From: an uncultured Schlesneria sp.
GTDB taxonomy: Bacteria; Planctomycetota; Planctomycetia; Planctomycetales; Planctomycetaceae
Length of the DNA stretch: 64,000 nucleotides
Reading direction: 5' to 3'
Assembly: GCA_903904835.1 (NCBI GenBank)
Contig: CAIVEI010000113.1
Coordinates: 1-64,000 of the forward strand
The translations under genes and the position numbers were made by a program. The first letter of the stretch is position 1; each line of letters opens with the position of its first letter. The notes under the pieces are model-generated. The model was not told the origin of the DNA. It ran no database searches and was given only the letters and a program-made list of their open reading frames with translations. This document shows, piece after piece, positions 20,521 to 28,467 of this stretch.

Positions 20521-21608
20521 CAACTGCTGCAAATAATCCGAGTCGCGCAAAACTGATCGCTATTTTCAAATGGCTGCTCGCCATTGGACTGATGGCAGGT
20601 TTGTTATGGATGAGCCGTAAAACGCTGGCGGACCTCAAGGACCGAAAAATCCTTTGGGGAGTATTTGCCGCCGCTTTAGTTGTGAGATTTCTCTCTTTGA
20701 TGGCAACGTTCAGCCGATGGCGTCTTTTAGTTCGCGGAATCGGCCTGACATTTTCGTTTCGTGAAACGTTTCGGCTGGGAATGCTTGGCGAAGCGTGTAA
20801 CTTGATGGGGCCTGGAACTGTCGGGGGTGATCTCATCAAAGCGGCCCTTCTCGCTAAAGACCATCCTCAGCGAATTGCTTCCATCATGGCGACCGCATTC
20901 CTCGATCGAGTTCTCGGGATGTGGGCACTATTTGTGCTTGGTGCCCTGGCGTCATTGAGTCCAGCCGGGACTAAGCCGGGACCGGAATTACAGTGGGCCG
21001 TCTGGGTCTTGTGGGGAGGTGCTGCAGCGGGGTTAATCGGCATCTCACTGATGTTCGTTCCCGCCTTCACGCACTCGCAGCTTATGCACTGGTTAACGAC
21101 ATGGAAATTCGTCGGGAAGATCGTGAAAGAACTGATGGACTCGATCCAGCTTTATCAAGGAAAGCCGCAAATTGTTCTGGGTGCCGCAGCGCTCGGACTG
21201 CTCGGCCACTTTGGGTTCCTGACATCGTTTTTCTTTTGTGCGCAAGCGATTCATACGGGGCAGGTCATTCCAGGTTTCATTGACCACATTGTTGGATTGC
21301 CCCTTCCTGAAGCGGTCAGTGCCGTCGTCCCTGCACCGGGTGGAGTTGGTCCTTTGGAAGCGGCTGTGGCCTGGTTTTACCAGCAGCATCAACGGTCTTT
21401 AGTTCCCGATAGCTCGCCCGAACAATTAGCGACGGCATGGGACAATGGTGTGCTGACGGGAATGGGTTACCACCTGACAATGATGGTTTGGGGAGCCGTC
21501 GGCATTCTTTATTATTTCGCGTCTCGCGGAGAAATCCGCAAAGCGGTTGATCAAACTTCGAATGACTCGCCGAACTTGGGCACGGTCGGTGGTTCGTCGC
21601 AGACGTGA
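20517..21608 (+). CDS. YbhN / lysylphosphatidylglycerol synthase-type membrane protein
   Basis: 363 aa integral membrane protein with about eight helices. The UPF0104 (YbhN, flippase-like domain of MprF) pattern is visible: LMATFSRWRLLVRGIGLTFSFRETFRLGMLGEACNLMGPGTVGGDLIKAALLAKDHP and, near the C-terminus, LPLPEAVSAVVPAPGGVGPLEAAVAWFY. Such proteins are tied to lipid translocation, but this stand-alone form has no synthase domain. It begins with GTG inside the stop of rdgB. Its last 58 bases overlap the 3' end of the convergent MBL gene. Confidence 0.82.
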   Translation: MTTAANNPSRAKLIAIFKWLLAIGLMAGLLWMSRKTLADLKDRKILWGVFAAALVVRFLSLMATFSRWRLLVRGIGLTFSFRETFRLGMLGEACNLMGPGTVGGDLIKAALLAKDHPQRIASIMATAFLDRVLGMWALFVLGALASLSPAGTKPGPELQWAVWVLWGGAAAGLIGISLMFVPAFTHSQLMHWLTTWKFVGKIVKELMDSIQLYQGKPQIVLGAAALGLLGHFGFLTSFFFCAQAIHTGQVIPGFIDHIVGLPLPEAVSAVVPAPGGVGPLEAAVAWFYQQHQRSLVPDSSPEQLATAWDNGVLTGMGYHLTMMVWGAVGILYYFASRGEIRKAVDQTSNDSPNLGTVGGSSQT

Positions 21609-22945
21609 TCGAGCAGATGTGCCAGGGCGATGGAAGACTCTTGCTCGCCGTGAACGATAAAGGCCCGTCCAACGCCCCTGACGGCTGACAGTCCTTCAAA
21701 CCACCACTTGAAATCCTCGGCGTCTGCATGAGCTGACAACCCCTGCAGCGACTCGACTTCTGCGCGAACTTTGATGTCGTGATCGAGAACGCGAACGGTC
21801 GGCATACGGTCTTGAATCCGACGGCCGAGCGTGTCCTTGGCCTGATAGCCGATCAACAGGACGATGTTGTTTGGGTCACCCAATCCATGCAGGAGGTGGT
21901 GAACCACGCGACCCGCTTCACACATGCCGCTCGCCGCAATCACAACGAAAGCACCCTTCCGCTGATTGAGTCCCATACTTTCCGACTGCGAACCGATATA
22001 GCGAAGACCCGGGAAAGAAAATGGGTCGCGATCTGTTTGCAAACTTCGATGAAACTCAACATCCAATAATTGCGAATGCTTTCGATACACCGACGTGATC
22101 TCACTGGATAACGGGCTGTCCACAAAGACGGGCATCGAGGGGAGATCACCCGCGTTATGTAACTCGTTAAGGAAGTAGACAAACGTCTGTGTCCGTCCCA
22201 GACTGAATGCGGGAATAATCACGCGTCCTCCACGTGCCGCAGCTCGCTTAAGGATTGCCTTCAACTGAACTTTAATGTCGTCCGCCGGCGGATGAATGCG
22301 GTTTCCATAGGTCGATTCTGTAATCAGGACATCACAACCTTCCACGCGTTGAGGATCATGCAACAGAGGAGTGTCACGGCGACCCAGGTCCCCCGTGAAG
22401 ACCACTCTTTTCCAATCCCCCTTTTCGAGAATCTCCATCTCGGTGATTGCTGAGCCCAGGATGTGACCTGCGTCCTGAAATCTCAGCCGAAAATTCTTGG
22501 AAAGATCATGCCACTCCCCGTATGGAATCGTCTCGAAATTTTTGACAACGGCGGTGACATCGCCATCGTCATACAGCGGCTGAATCCGGGGTAATTCGGG
22601 AGGATGCTTTCGATTGAGATATCGTGCGTCTTCTTCCTGAATATGAGCACTGTCGTGAAGCATGATGTCGGCCACGTCGGCCGTTGCAGGCGTACAGAAA
22701 ATGGGGTCGCGAAAACCTGCTTTGTACAATCCCGGCAGGTTGCCGCAATGATCGGCATGCGCATGCGAGAGAATCACTCCGTCCAGGTTTTTCGGATCGC
22801 AAAAAAACTGCTCGTTCTTTCGACGCGACTCAGCTCGATGTCCCTGAAATAGCCCGCAATCCAGCAAGATTCGCAGATTTTCCGTTTCGATGAGATGTTG
22901 ACTTCCCGTCACTTCACCCGCTGCGCCGAGAAACGTAATTTTCAT
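21551..22945 (-). CDS. MBL-fold metallohydrolase with beta-CASP and RNA-specificity domain
   Basis: 464 aa. The metallo-beta-lactamase zinc motif HAHADH is at 61-66 in LDGVILSHAHADHCGNLPGL, with GDLGRRDTPLLHDP and ITESTYGNR following. The beta-CASP insert and the C-terminal GLSAHADAEDFKWWFEGL and VHGEQESSIALAHLL match the RNA-specificity module of CPSF73/YsfA-like proteins, so it is probably a ribonuclease. ATG 22945 is preferred: AAGG lies about 7 nt upstream and the protein then begins with the typical MKITFLGAAGEVTGS. RuvB lies 76 bp upstream on the same strand. The 3' end overlaps the YbhN-like gene by 58 bp on the other strand. Confidence 0.88.
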   Translation of the reverse strand: MKITFLGAAGEVTGSQHLIETENLRILLDCGLFQGHRAESRRKNEQFFCDPKNLDGVILSHAHADHCGNLPGLYKAGFRDPIFCTPATADVADIMLHDSAHIQEEDARYLNRKHPPELPRIQPLYDDGDVTAVVKNFETIPYGEWHDLSKNFRLRFQDAGHILGSAITEMEILEKGDWKRVVFTGDLGRRDTPLLHDPQRVEGCDVLITESTYGNRIHPPADDIKVQLKAILKRAAARGGRVIIPAFSLGRTQTFVYFLNELHNAGDLPSMPVFVDSPLSSEITSVYRKHSQLLDVEFHRSLQTDRDPFSFPGLRYIGSQSESMGLNQRKGAFVVIAASGMCEAGRVVHHLLHGLGDPNNIVLLIGYQAKDTLGRRIQDRMPTVRVLDHDIKVRAEVESLQGLSAHADAEDFKWWFEGLSAVRGVGRAFIVHGEQESSIALAHLLDHVCDEPPTVPKFGESFEV

Positions 22946-23021
22946 GATTGACCTTATGGCGTGGATTCGCCGAGAAGTACCGCTTGATGAAGTCTTTCCT
23001 CTTTTGTCCCTGACCAAAAGA

Positions 23022-24125
23022 TCAAAACAAACGCTTCTGACCATCGTCGGTGCCGGGGGGGGCTGGCGGTGTCAAACCAAGATGATTAAATCCGGCCGCT
23101 GTAATCATTCGACCCCGCGGGGTTCGTTGAATAAATCCGACACGTAACAGAAATGGCTCAACTTCGTCTTCCAGAGTATCGGGAGGAACATTCATCGTGT
23201 GTCCAATCGCAGAAAGTCCCGCTGGCCCACCCGCAAAAACGGAAATCAGGGTTTGCAGATACCGACGGTCCTGAGCTTCTAAACCGACGGAATCCACATC
23301 AAGCATGGCCAAAGCGTTATCGGCGGCGAGTTTTGTGATGTGCCCTTCCGGTTCTCGGACGGTGGCAAAGTCGCGAGTCCATCGCAACAGGTTGTTTGCT
23401 TTACGAGGCGTGCCACGACTTCGGTCAGCAATCAATCGAGCAGCATCCTCGACGATTTCCGTTCGTAGCTTCTTCGAATTCCGATTAACGATCTCGGTCA
23501 GCTCAGAAAGATCATAAAAATCAAGATGCTCACGATGAACAAACCGATCACGCAGTGGTGCGGTCAACATCCCGCTTCGCGTCGTGGCTCCAATCACGGT
23601 GAACGGCTTCAGTTTCATATTGATTGTGCGAGCATTCAATCCCTCACCCAGCACGATATCAACGCGAAAATCTTCCATCACGGGATAAATGAATTCTTCC
23701 ACAGCCGGAGGGAGGCGATGAATCTCGTCGATGAACAACACCGATCCGTAGCTGGCATTCGTCAGATACGACAACAGATCTTTCGGAGCCTGCAGTGATG
23801 GTCCCGATGTGATCTGACATTCGGTTCCCATTTCGCGAGCGAGCGTCATCGCCAGCGTCGTCTTCCCGAGGCCTGGCGGTCCGTCGAAGAGGATATGCCC
23901 AAGTGGCTCCTTGCGCCTGAGCGTCGCATCGAGCACGATTTTTAATCGATCGACGACTTTCTTCTGTCCGACAACGTCACCGAGTTTCTGCGGACGTAGT
24001 TCGTCGTCAAACTTGTCATCATCCGGATTAAAGTCGCTAACCGGGCCTGATGGCGGCAACTTGTGACCACCATCCCCTGCCCCACCTTCGATAACTTTCT
24101 TCCTTGCCATCTGTCCACGATCCAT
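23022..24125 (-). CDS. ruvB: Holliday junction branch migration helicase RuvB
   Basis: Hexameric AAA+ motor that, with RuvA, drives branch migration during recombination. Walker [10 protein letters not shown] (about 82-90), Walker [10 protein letters not shown] (about 130-138), sensor region [17 protein letters not shown] and the winged-helix C-terminus ([49 protein letters not shown]) are all present. The 367 aa length includes an N-terminal extension of about 35 residues ([19 protein letters not shown]) beyond the usual start. Several start codons lie close together (GTG 24128, ATG 24125, ATG 24110); ATG 24125 was chosen without strong ribosome-site support. No ruvA or ruvC is adjacent. Confidence 0.95.
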   Translation of the reverse strand: MDRGQMARKKVIEGGAGDGGHKLPPSGPVSDFNPDDDKFDDELRPQKLGDVVGQKKVVDRLKIVLDATLRRKEPLGHILFDGPPGLGKTTLAMTLAREMGTECQITSGPSLQAPKDLLSYLTNASYGSVLFIDEIHRLPPAVEEFIYPVMEDFRVDIVLGEGLNARTINMKLKPFTVIGATTRSGMLTAPLRDRFVHREHLDFYDLSELTEIVNRNSKKLRTEIVEDAARLIADRSRGTPRKANNLLRWTRDFATVREPEGHITKLAADNALAMLDVDSVGLEAQDRRYLQTLISVFAGGPAGLSAIGHTMNVPPDTLEDEVEPFLLRVGFIQRTPRGRMITAAGFNHLGLTPPAPPGTDDGQKRLF

Positions 24126-24318
24126 CACGAATTACAGGGAAACGACTTCAGACTCTGCCCGCGAGTCATGCGTCGTAAAATCTTGTTTTTTCAATTACCA
24201 CCAAGCGGAATATTTGAGTTCATTTCATTGTACCCCGTGGTCGAGTACTCGACATGTTTGACTGATCAACGATCATGACTGACGAATGTATCGGCGAACC
24301 CATACGGATGACAGCCAT

Positions 24319-26193
24319 TCAAGGGGCAGGCCATCGGCTAAGTCTTCCTGCGACTGCGTCGTTGACAATCCGTTTGACTGCTTCAGCGGGAATCGCCCAA
24401 CCGTCACGATCGTCTGCGCCTCCAATAGTGACCGCAATCACCTTACCGGTGAGGTCGATTAATGGACCACCCACTGCAAAAACGGTAATCGATGGTGAAT
24501 ACACCATCGCGATTGGAAAATCACTGGCGCGGTACGTTCGTTGTGAATATGTGTCGGCAGGTTCAAGCGGAAGCTGAACGGTGATCGTCTCGTCGTCTCG
24601 GACGAAAGCTATGGGAACAGTGTCGCCCGTCAAATGATTGCTTACGGAACTCTCTAGATCTGCTTCGGTTTGAAGATTGTGACCATCGACCGATACAAGA
24701 CGATCCCCTGCTCTGAGTCCCGCTCGCTTAGCGAAACCGTGGACGGCCTTCACGAGAAGCCCTCCATCGGGAGAGATTTCACCATACACATTCGGTTTTT
24801 CAACTTTGACTCGAAGAGGAAGATCATCGGTTGGTATCTGGACATGGCTGACATGGCGAGTTGCGACGCTGATGATTCCAATTGAAACGGGTTCGCCATG
24901 AGGGCCGATTGCGGCGACAACCGTTCCCGCAGACCTCCTTTCCTGATCTGACGACCAACGTACGGGCTGAACCGAATTCGGGGGAAGCTGAATGACAGCC
25001 AGGTCGAACGGCTTGTCCACGCCGATCACAACGCCTTCCACGGTCGCCCCGTCAGGTAATTGACACTGAAACTGCTGCGGCAGCAGGCTCGCTTTGACAA
25101 CTGCCGAACCTTCCTCGTTTACAACGGTTCCCAGCGCAATTGGAACTCCATGATTAAGGATCGTGACGATACCCGTTTGTAGTGGCTCCGCCAGCGGCTG
25201 AAATAGCGAGATCAAATTCGCCCCCTGGGTTTCGTATTCAGTATCCAGCTTCGTCCCTTCGACGAGGTTTTGGAGATAACGGAAACTTCCTCTGGGAGGT
25301 ATTTCGCCGTTCAACATCGATTTATAAAACGTTTCAATTCGCGGGATGGAGATGGCCGACCACTTTAAACGATGATGCGAAAAGTCGTTGTTCGGTTCAT
25401 TAAAAAGCGGCACGGCATAGCTGATTATTCCCACCAACCGACCATCCAGATCGAAATACGCTGAGCCACGCCAAGAAGGACAGTCATTCATGAACGCCTC
25501 GGGATCGACACCAAGAACCCGACCGAGATGTGCCGGTACGAGACCTTCGTTGCTCAAACCAGACGAATGACCCAGTTCGATCACCCAATCACCTCGCGGA
25601 ATGACGGCGTTCGACTCCAATGGGACGAATGGGTATGGCCCCGGATCTGTAATTTGAACCAGAGAAATATCGTAGGTCCGATTCCCTCCGAGTAGCTTGG
25701 CTTTGCATTCCTGTCCGTTCGCCAGGATGACCACAGTTTCTTCGCCGGGCTGATAGAGTTGAGAATCGTCATAGGTACCAGCGCGAGCATGACTGATCGT
25801 CAGTTTCGTCAGGACGAGTCCATCCGCGGTGATGATGACTCCGGTCCCTCCAAGCGAATGTGTCTCCTGACGAGGGAGAGATGCTTCTGACGGGCTTAAT
25901 ACACCGACAACCGCTGACTGAACTAGCTTCTTCGCTTGAATAAATCGATCTTCGACATGCCGAAGATCGTCAAACTCCATCGTAAACGGGCGGACTGGCT
26001 CTTTTGCAATATAGGCGACAGGCGCCAATGGCGGAGGCCTTTTGGCCGCCTCGGCGGCAAGGATACGATCGCGCTCTCGTAAGGCGTTCACACAGATCAG
26101 AACAACACCGCCGACGGATGCCACGATGAGTAGCAACAGCACGACCAGTATTCTCTTCGCCCAGTTCACATTGGATCGCCGAGGACTGTTCAT
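24319..26193 (-). CDS. HtrA/trypsin-like protein with PDZ domain, apparently catalytically dead
   Basis: 624 aa with an N-terminal membrane anchor (about 13-35), so probably periplasmic. Two trypsin-like domains are visible. In the first (about 95-290), GTGVIITADGLVLTK and DISLVQI match HtrA, but the active-site loop reads CPSWRGSAYFDLDGRLVGI, putting Arg where GNSGGP has Ser, and the His position is shifted. In the second (about 338-615), GTVVNEEGSAVVKASLL lacks the His, while AVGGPLIDLTGKVIAVTIG has Val for Ser. A PDZ domain (about 462-545; KAVHGFAKRAGLRAGDRLVSVDG) lies inside the second domain, before its Ser loop. A chaperone or scaffold role is likely (inference). Confidence 0.8.
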   Translation of the reverse strand: MNSPRRSNVNWAKRILVVLLLLIVASVGGVVLICVNALRERDRILAAEAAKRPPPLAPVAYIAKEPVRPFTMEFDDLRHVEDRFIQAKKLVQSAVVGVLSPSEASLPRQETHSLGGTGVIITADGLVLTKLTISHARAGTYDDSQLYQPGEETVVILANGQECKAKLLGGNRTYDISLVQITDPGPYPFVPLESNAVIPRGDWVIELGHSSGLSNEGLVPAHLGRVLGVDPEAFMNDCPSWRGSAYFDLDGRLVGIISYAVPLFNEPNNDFSHHRLKWSAISIPRIETFYKSMLNGEIPPRGSFRYLQNLVEGTKLDTEYETQGANLISLFQPLAEPLQTGIVTILNHGVPIALGTVVNEEGSAVVKASLLPQQFQCQLPDGATVEGVVIGVDKPFDLAVIQLPPNSVQPVRWSSDQERRSAGTVVAAIGPHGEPVSIGIISVATRHVSHVQIPTDDLPLRVKVEKPNVYGEISPDGGLLVKAVHGFAKRAGLRAGDRLVSVDGHNLQTEADLESSVSNHLTGDTVPIAFVRDDETITVQLPLEPADTYSQRTYRASDFPIAMVYSPSITVFAVGGPLIDLTGKVIAVTIGGADDRDGWAIPAEAVKRIVNDAVAGRLSRWPAP

Positions 26194-26379
26194 GCGAATG
26201 CTTTCTTAAAAAATAAGGTGCCCCGTTGGATTTACCAGTCTCTGGCCGCATGGTCTTTGCCCCGGCGTGACTGATGCAATCAAAGAACTGATACGGTCTT
26301 TTTTAATCGAGACAGACTTGAAATCAACGAGATCAGTCGATGTTCGCGAAATTCTTTTTGAAAAAAGAAAAAAATCTCG

Positions 26380-26428
26380 TTGACAATCCGGCACGCCACG
26401 ATTACTGTACTACCTGGATAGTACAGTA
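26380..26428 (+). promoter_or_regulatory. Promoter with overlapping GntR-type operator
   Basis: TTGACA (26380-26385), a 17 bp spacer and TACTGT (26403-26408) form a sigma-70-like promoter. A perfect palindrome, TACTGTACTA-CCTGGA-TAGTACAGTA (26403-26428, 10 bp arms), begins exactly at the -10 box and ends 13 bp before the regulator gene. A bound regulator would block the promoter, so autoregulation is the natural reading. Confidence 0.8.
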
Positions 26429-26441
26429 AAGGGATTTGGAA

Positions 26442-26828
26442 ATGTTCTTCGAGATCAATCCATCCAACGGCGTCGCGATCTTCGAGCAGATCGCCCGTCA
26501 AGTGAAATACGCGGTCGCCAATGGTGCTCTTCGCGTCGGCGAACTGGTTCCGTCGGTCAGAGAATTGGCGACAAAGCTGGCGGTGAATCCGAATACCGTT
26601 GCCAGGGCGTATCGTGATCTGCAGGCCGACGGATTTCTCGAACCGATACGGGGTGAGGGATTACGAGTCACCAAGCAAGCGACCGAGCGAAGCCGTAAGC
26701 ACCGGACAAAATTGCTTCACGATCGAATTCGTCTCGTCGTGGTGGAAGCGAAACAAAGTGGCATTACCGAAGAAGAGTTCTACGCAATTGTCGATGAACT
26801 CTGGAAAATTGATCTGGCAACTATTTAG
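26442..26828 (+). CDS. GntR family transcriptional regulator (YtrA type)
   Basis: 128 aa, typical of the short YtrA subgroup without a ligand-binding domain. The winged helix-turn-helix is clear: IFEQIARQVKYAVANGALRVGELVPSVRELATKLAVNPNTVARAYRDLQADGFLEPIRGEGLRVT. A short helical tail probably dimerises (EEEFYAIVDELWKIDL). ATG 26442 follows GGGATTTGGAA; an upstream TTG is unlikely. A palindrome covers its promoter. It leads an apparent operon with a small membrane protein, an ABC ATPase and a permease, the usual YtrA setting, so it probably represses that transporter. Confidence 0.9.
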   Translation: MFFEINPSNGVAIFEQIARQVKYAVANGALRVGELVPSVRELATKLAVNPNTVARAYRDLQADGFLEPIRGEGLRVTKQATERSRKHRTKLLHDRIRLVVVEAKQSGITEEEFYAIVDELWKIDLATI

Positions 26829-26899
26829 TGGAAGTGTCGCATAGAGTCCTGTTTTCACTGGCACACCAGCAAATTGATGATCGTTAAGGAACGAAATTC

Positions 26900-27187
26900 A
26901 TGCACCAGCAGCAAGTCAAACCGCTTTATCGAAACGCCCTGAACCTGACTTTGAAACAACAAGTCCCTGCATTCCTTCTTTGTTCCCTGCTGCTGGATGG
27001 AGGAAGGGTCTTGAGGGTCTGTTTGATTGCGATGATTGGCTTTTGGTTGTTCGCCTTGCTGTGCCTCGCTCGCAGTACAAAAGATTCCGACCCAATCGGT
27101 CTTTGGTTTCTGCGATGGGGCTTTTTCCCTTTATTCGGCGTTCTTGTGTACTTCAACGAAGTTTTGCACCCACTGACTCATCGATGA
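26900..27187 (+). CDS. Small membrane protein in GntR-ABC operon
   Basis: 95 aa with two strongly hydrophobic segments (PAFLLCSLLLDGGRVLRVCLIAMIGFWLFALLCLA and WFLRWGFFPLFGVLVYF) and basic ends. AAGGAA lies upstream of the ATG. It sits 71 bp after the regulator and 147 bp before the ABC ATPase, on the same strand. No family recognised; it may be an accessory membrane component of the transporter. Confidence 0.65.
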   Translation: MHQQQVKPLYRNALNLTLKQQVPAFLLCSLLLDGGRVLRVCLIAMIGFWLFALLCLARSTKDSDPIGLWFLRWGFFPLFGVLVYFNEVLHPLTHR

Positions 27188-27334
27188 TTCATGACAACTC
27201 CGTCCATCGGCCCATGACAGATGTCTAGACTCGTAGAGAATTCGCAGTAAAGCAAATCCCGGTAAATTGTTTCTCTCCTCAATAAGCATATTCCAAGGTT
27301 TTCGAATAACACGCCGCTTCAAGAAAGGTTTGTC

Positions 27335-28267
27335 ATGACTGCCATCTTTGAGTTTCTTCAAGTGACAAAGCGGTTCGGGAAACAGACCGTTCTCGATCAG
27401 GTTTCGTTCGAGGGCCAGCGGGGTGAAGTGGTTGCATTACTCGGTGAAAATGGTGCGGGTAAAACCACGGCGTTGAAAATTCTGCTCGGGTTGTTGCCGC
27501 CTGATTCGGGAATACCACGAGTCATGGGCCTCAACAGTAATGCCCACGGTGCCGAGATCCGCCGCCGGGTTGGCTACATGCCCGACCGCCCTGCCCTGTA
27601 TGAATGGATGACCGTCGAAGAAATCGGGTGGTTTGCTGCAGGTTTTTACCCGCTCGGTTATCAGCAGCGATTTACGCATCTGACCCAGCGGTTCGAATTG
27701 CCTGCAGATAAAAAAATCAAAGCCATGTCCAAGGGGATGCAAGGCAAGGTTTCGTTAGCACTTGCGATGGCCCACGAGCCCGAACTGCTGGTCCTGGACG
27801 AACCAACCTCGGGGCTTGACCCATTGGTACGTCGTGAGTTTCTTGAGAGCATGATCGACGTTGCCGCGTCGGGTCGAACGGTCCTGTTGTCGAGTCACCA
27901 AATGAACGAAGTCGAACGAGTCGCCGATAAAATTGCGATCATGCGCGGCGGAAAGCTGGTCCTGTTCGAATCGCTGGAAGTCTTGAAGAGTCACGTTCAA
28001 GAAGTTGTCATCACTCTCGATGCCGTCGAAACACTTCCCCCCGAGATGCCAACAGGTGCAAAGTTACTTGCAGCGCAGCGGCGCGATCGACAGTGGCAAC
28101 TGATGGTTCGCGACCTGGACGAATCAGGCCGGATCGAACTCGCCGCCAACCCCTTGCATCTGGATGTCGAAGTGCGAACACCCTCGCTCGAACAAATCTT
28201 TGTGGTTTGCATGAAGTCAGCAGACGAAGCCCCGATCGATTCTCCGCATCGCCTTACAATAAAGTAA
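27335..28267 (+). CDS. ABC transporter ATP-binding protein
   Basis: 310 aa. Walker A GENGAGKTT (38-46), Walker B LLVLDEPTSGLD (about 152-163) and the switch His in LLSSHQMNEV are intact. The signature is MSKGMQGKV (132-140) in place of LSGGQ, as is common in the ABC-2/YtrB class. The C-terminal 90 residues are a regulatory extension. It pairs with the large permease 200 bp downstream and is probably controlled by the GntR regulator upstream. The substrate cannot be deduced; YtrA-linked transporters often respond to cell-envelope stress. Confidence 0.9.
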   Translation: MTAIFEFLQVTKRFGKQTVLDQVSFEGQRGEVVALLGENGAGKTTALKILLGLLPPDSGIPRVMGLNSNAHGAEIRRRVGYMPDRPALYEWMTVEEIGWFAAGFYPLGYQQRFTHLTQRFELPADKKIKAMSKGMQGKVSLALAMAHEPELLVLDEPTSGLDPLVRREFLESMIDVAASGRTVLLSSHQMNEVERVADKIAIMRGGKLVLFESLEVLKSHVQEVVITLDAVETLPPEMPTGAKLLAAQRRDRQWQLMVRDLDESGRIELAANPLHLDVEVRTPSLEQIFVVCMKSADEAPIDSPHRLTIK

Positions 28268-28289
28268 AAGATGTTTTTAATCTTCTTTC

Positions 28290-28408
28290 TTATTAGTGCA
28301 GATTAGTGAAGATGAGTGTTCCGCTTCTGTTTTTTAAAACTTTCAGGCGTCGCCGGTCGGAATAAGAACAGTTTTGGAACACGAATCCTCGCTAATATTC
28401 GCTAATAA
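28290..28408. repeat. Arm-bounded inverted repeat (33 bp arms) between ABC genes
   Basis: Arms 28290-28322 and 28376-28408 pair at 26 of 33 positions (outer TTATTAG/CTAATAA, inner GTGTTCC/GGAAC). The arms repeat the word ATTAG internally. It lies between the ATPase and permease genes of one operon, so it could form a strong mRNA hairpin and cause unequal expression. Confidence 0.65.
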
Positions 28409-28467
28409 ATAAAGACAACAATTGTGACTGAATCGCTTTTCCAAATTCTCACGCCGCGAGGTGTTCT

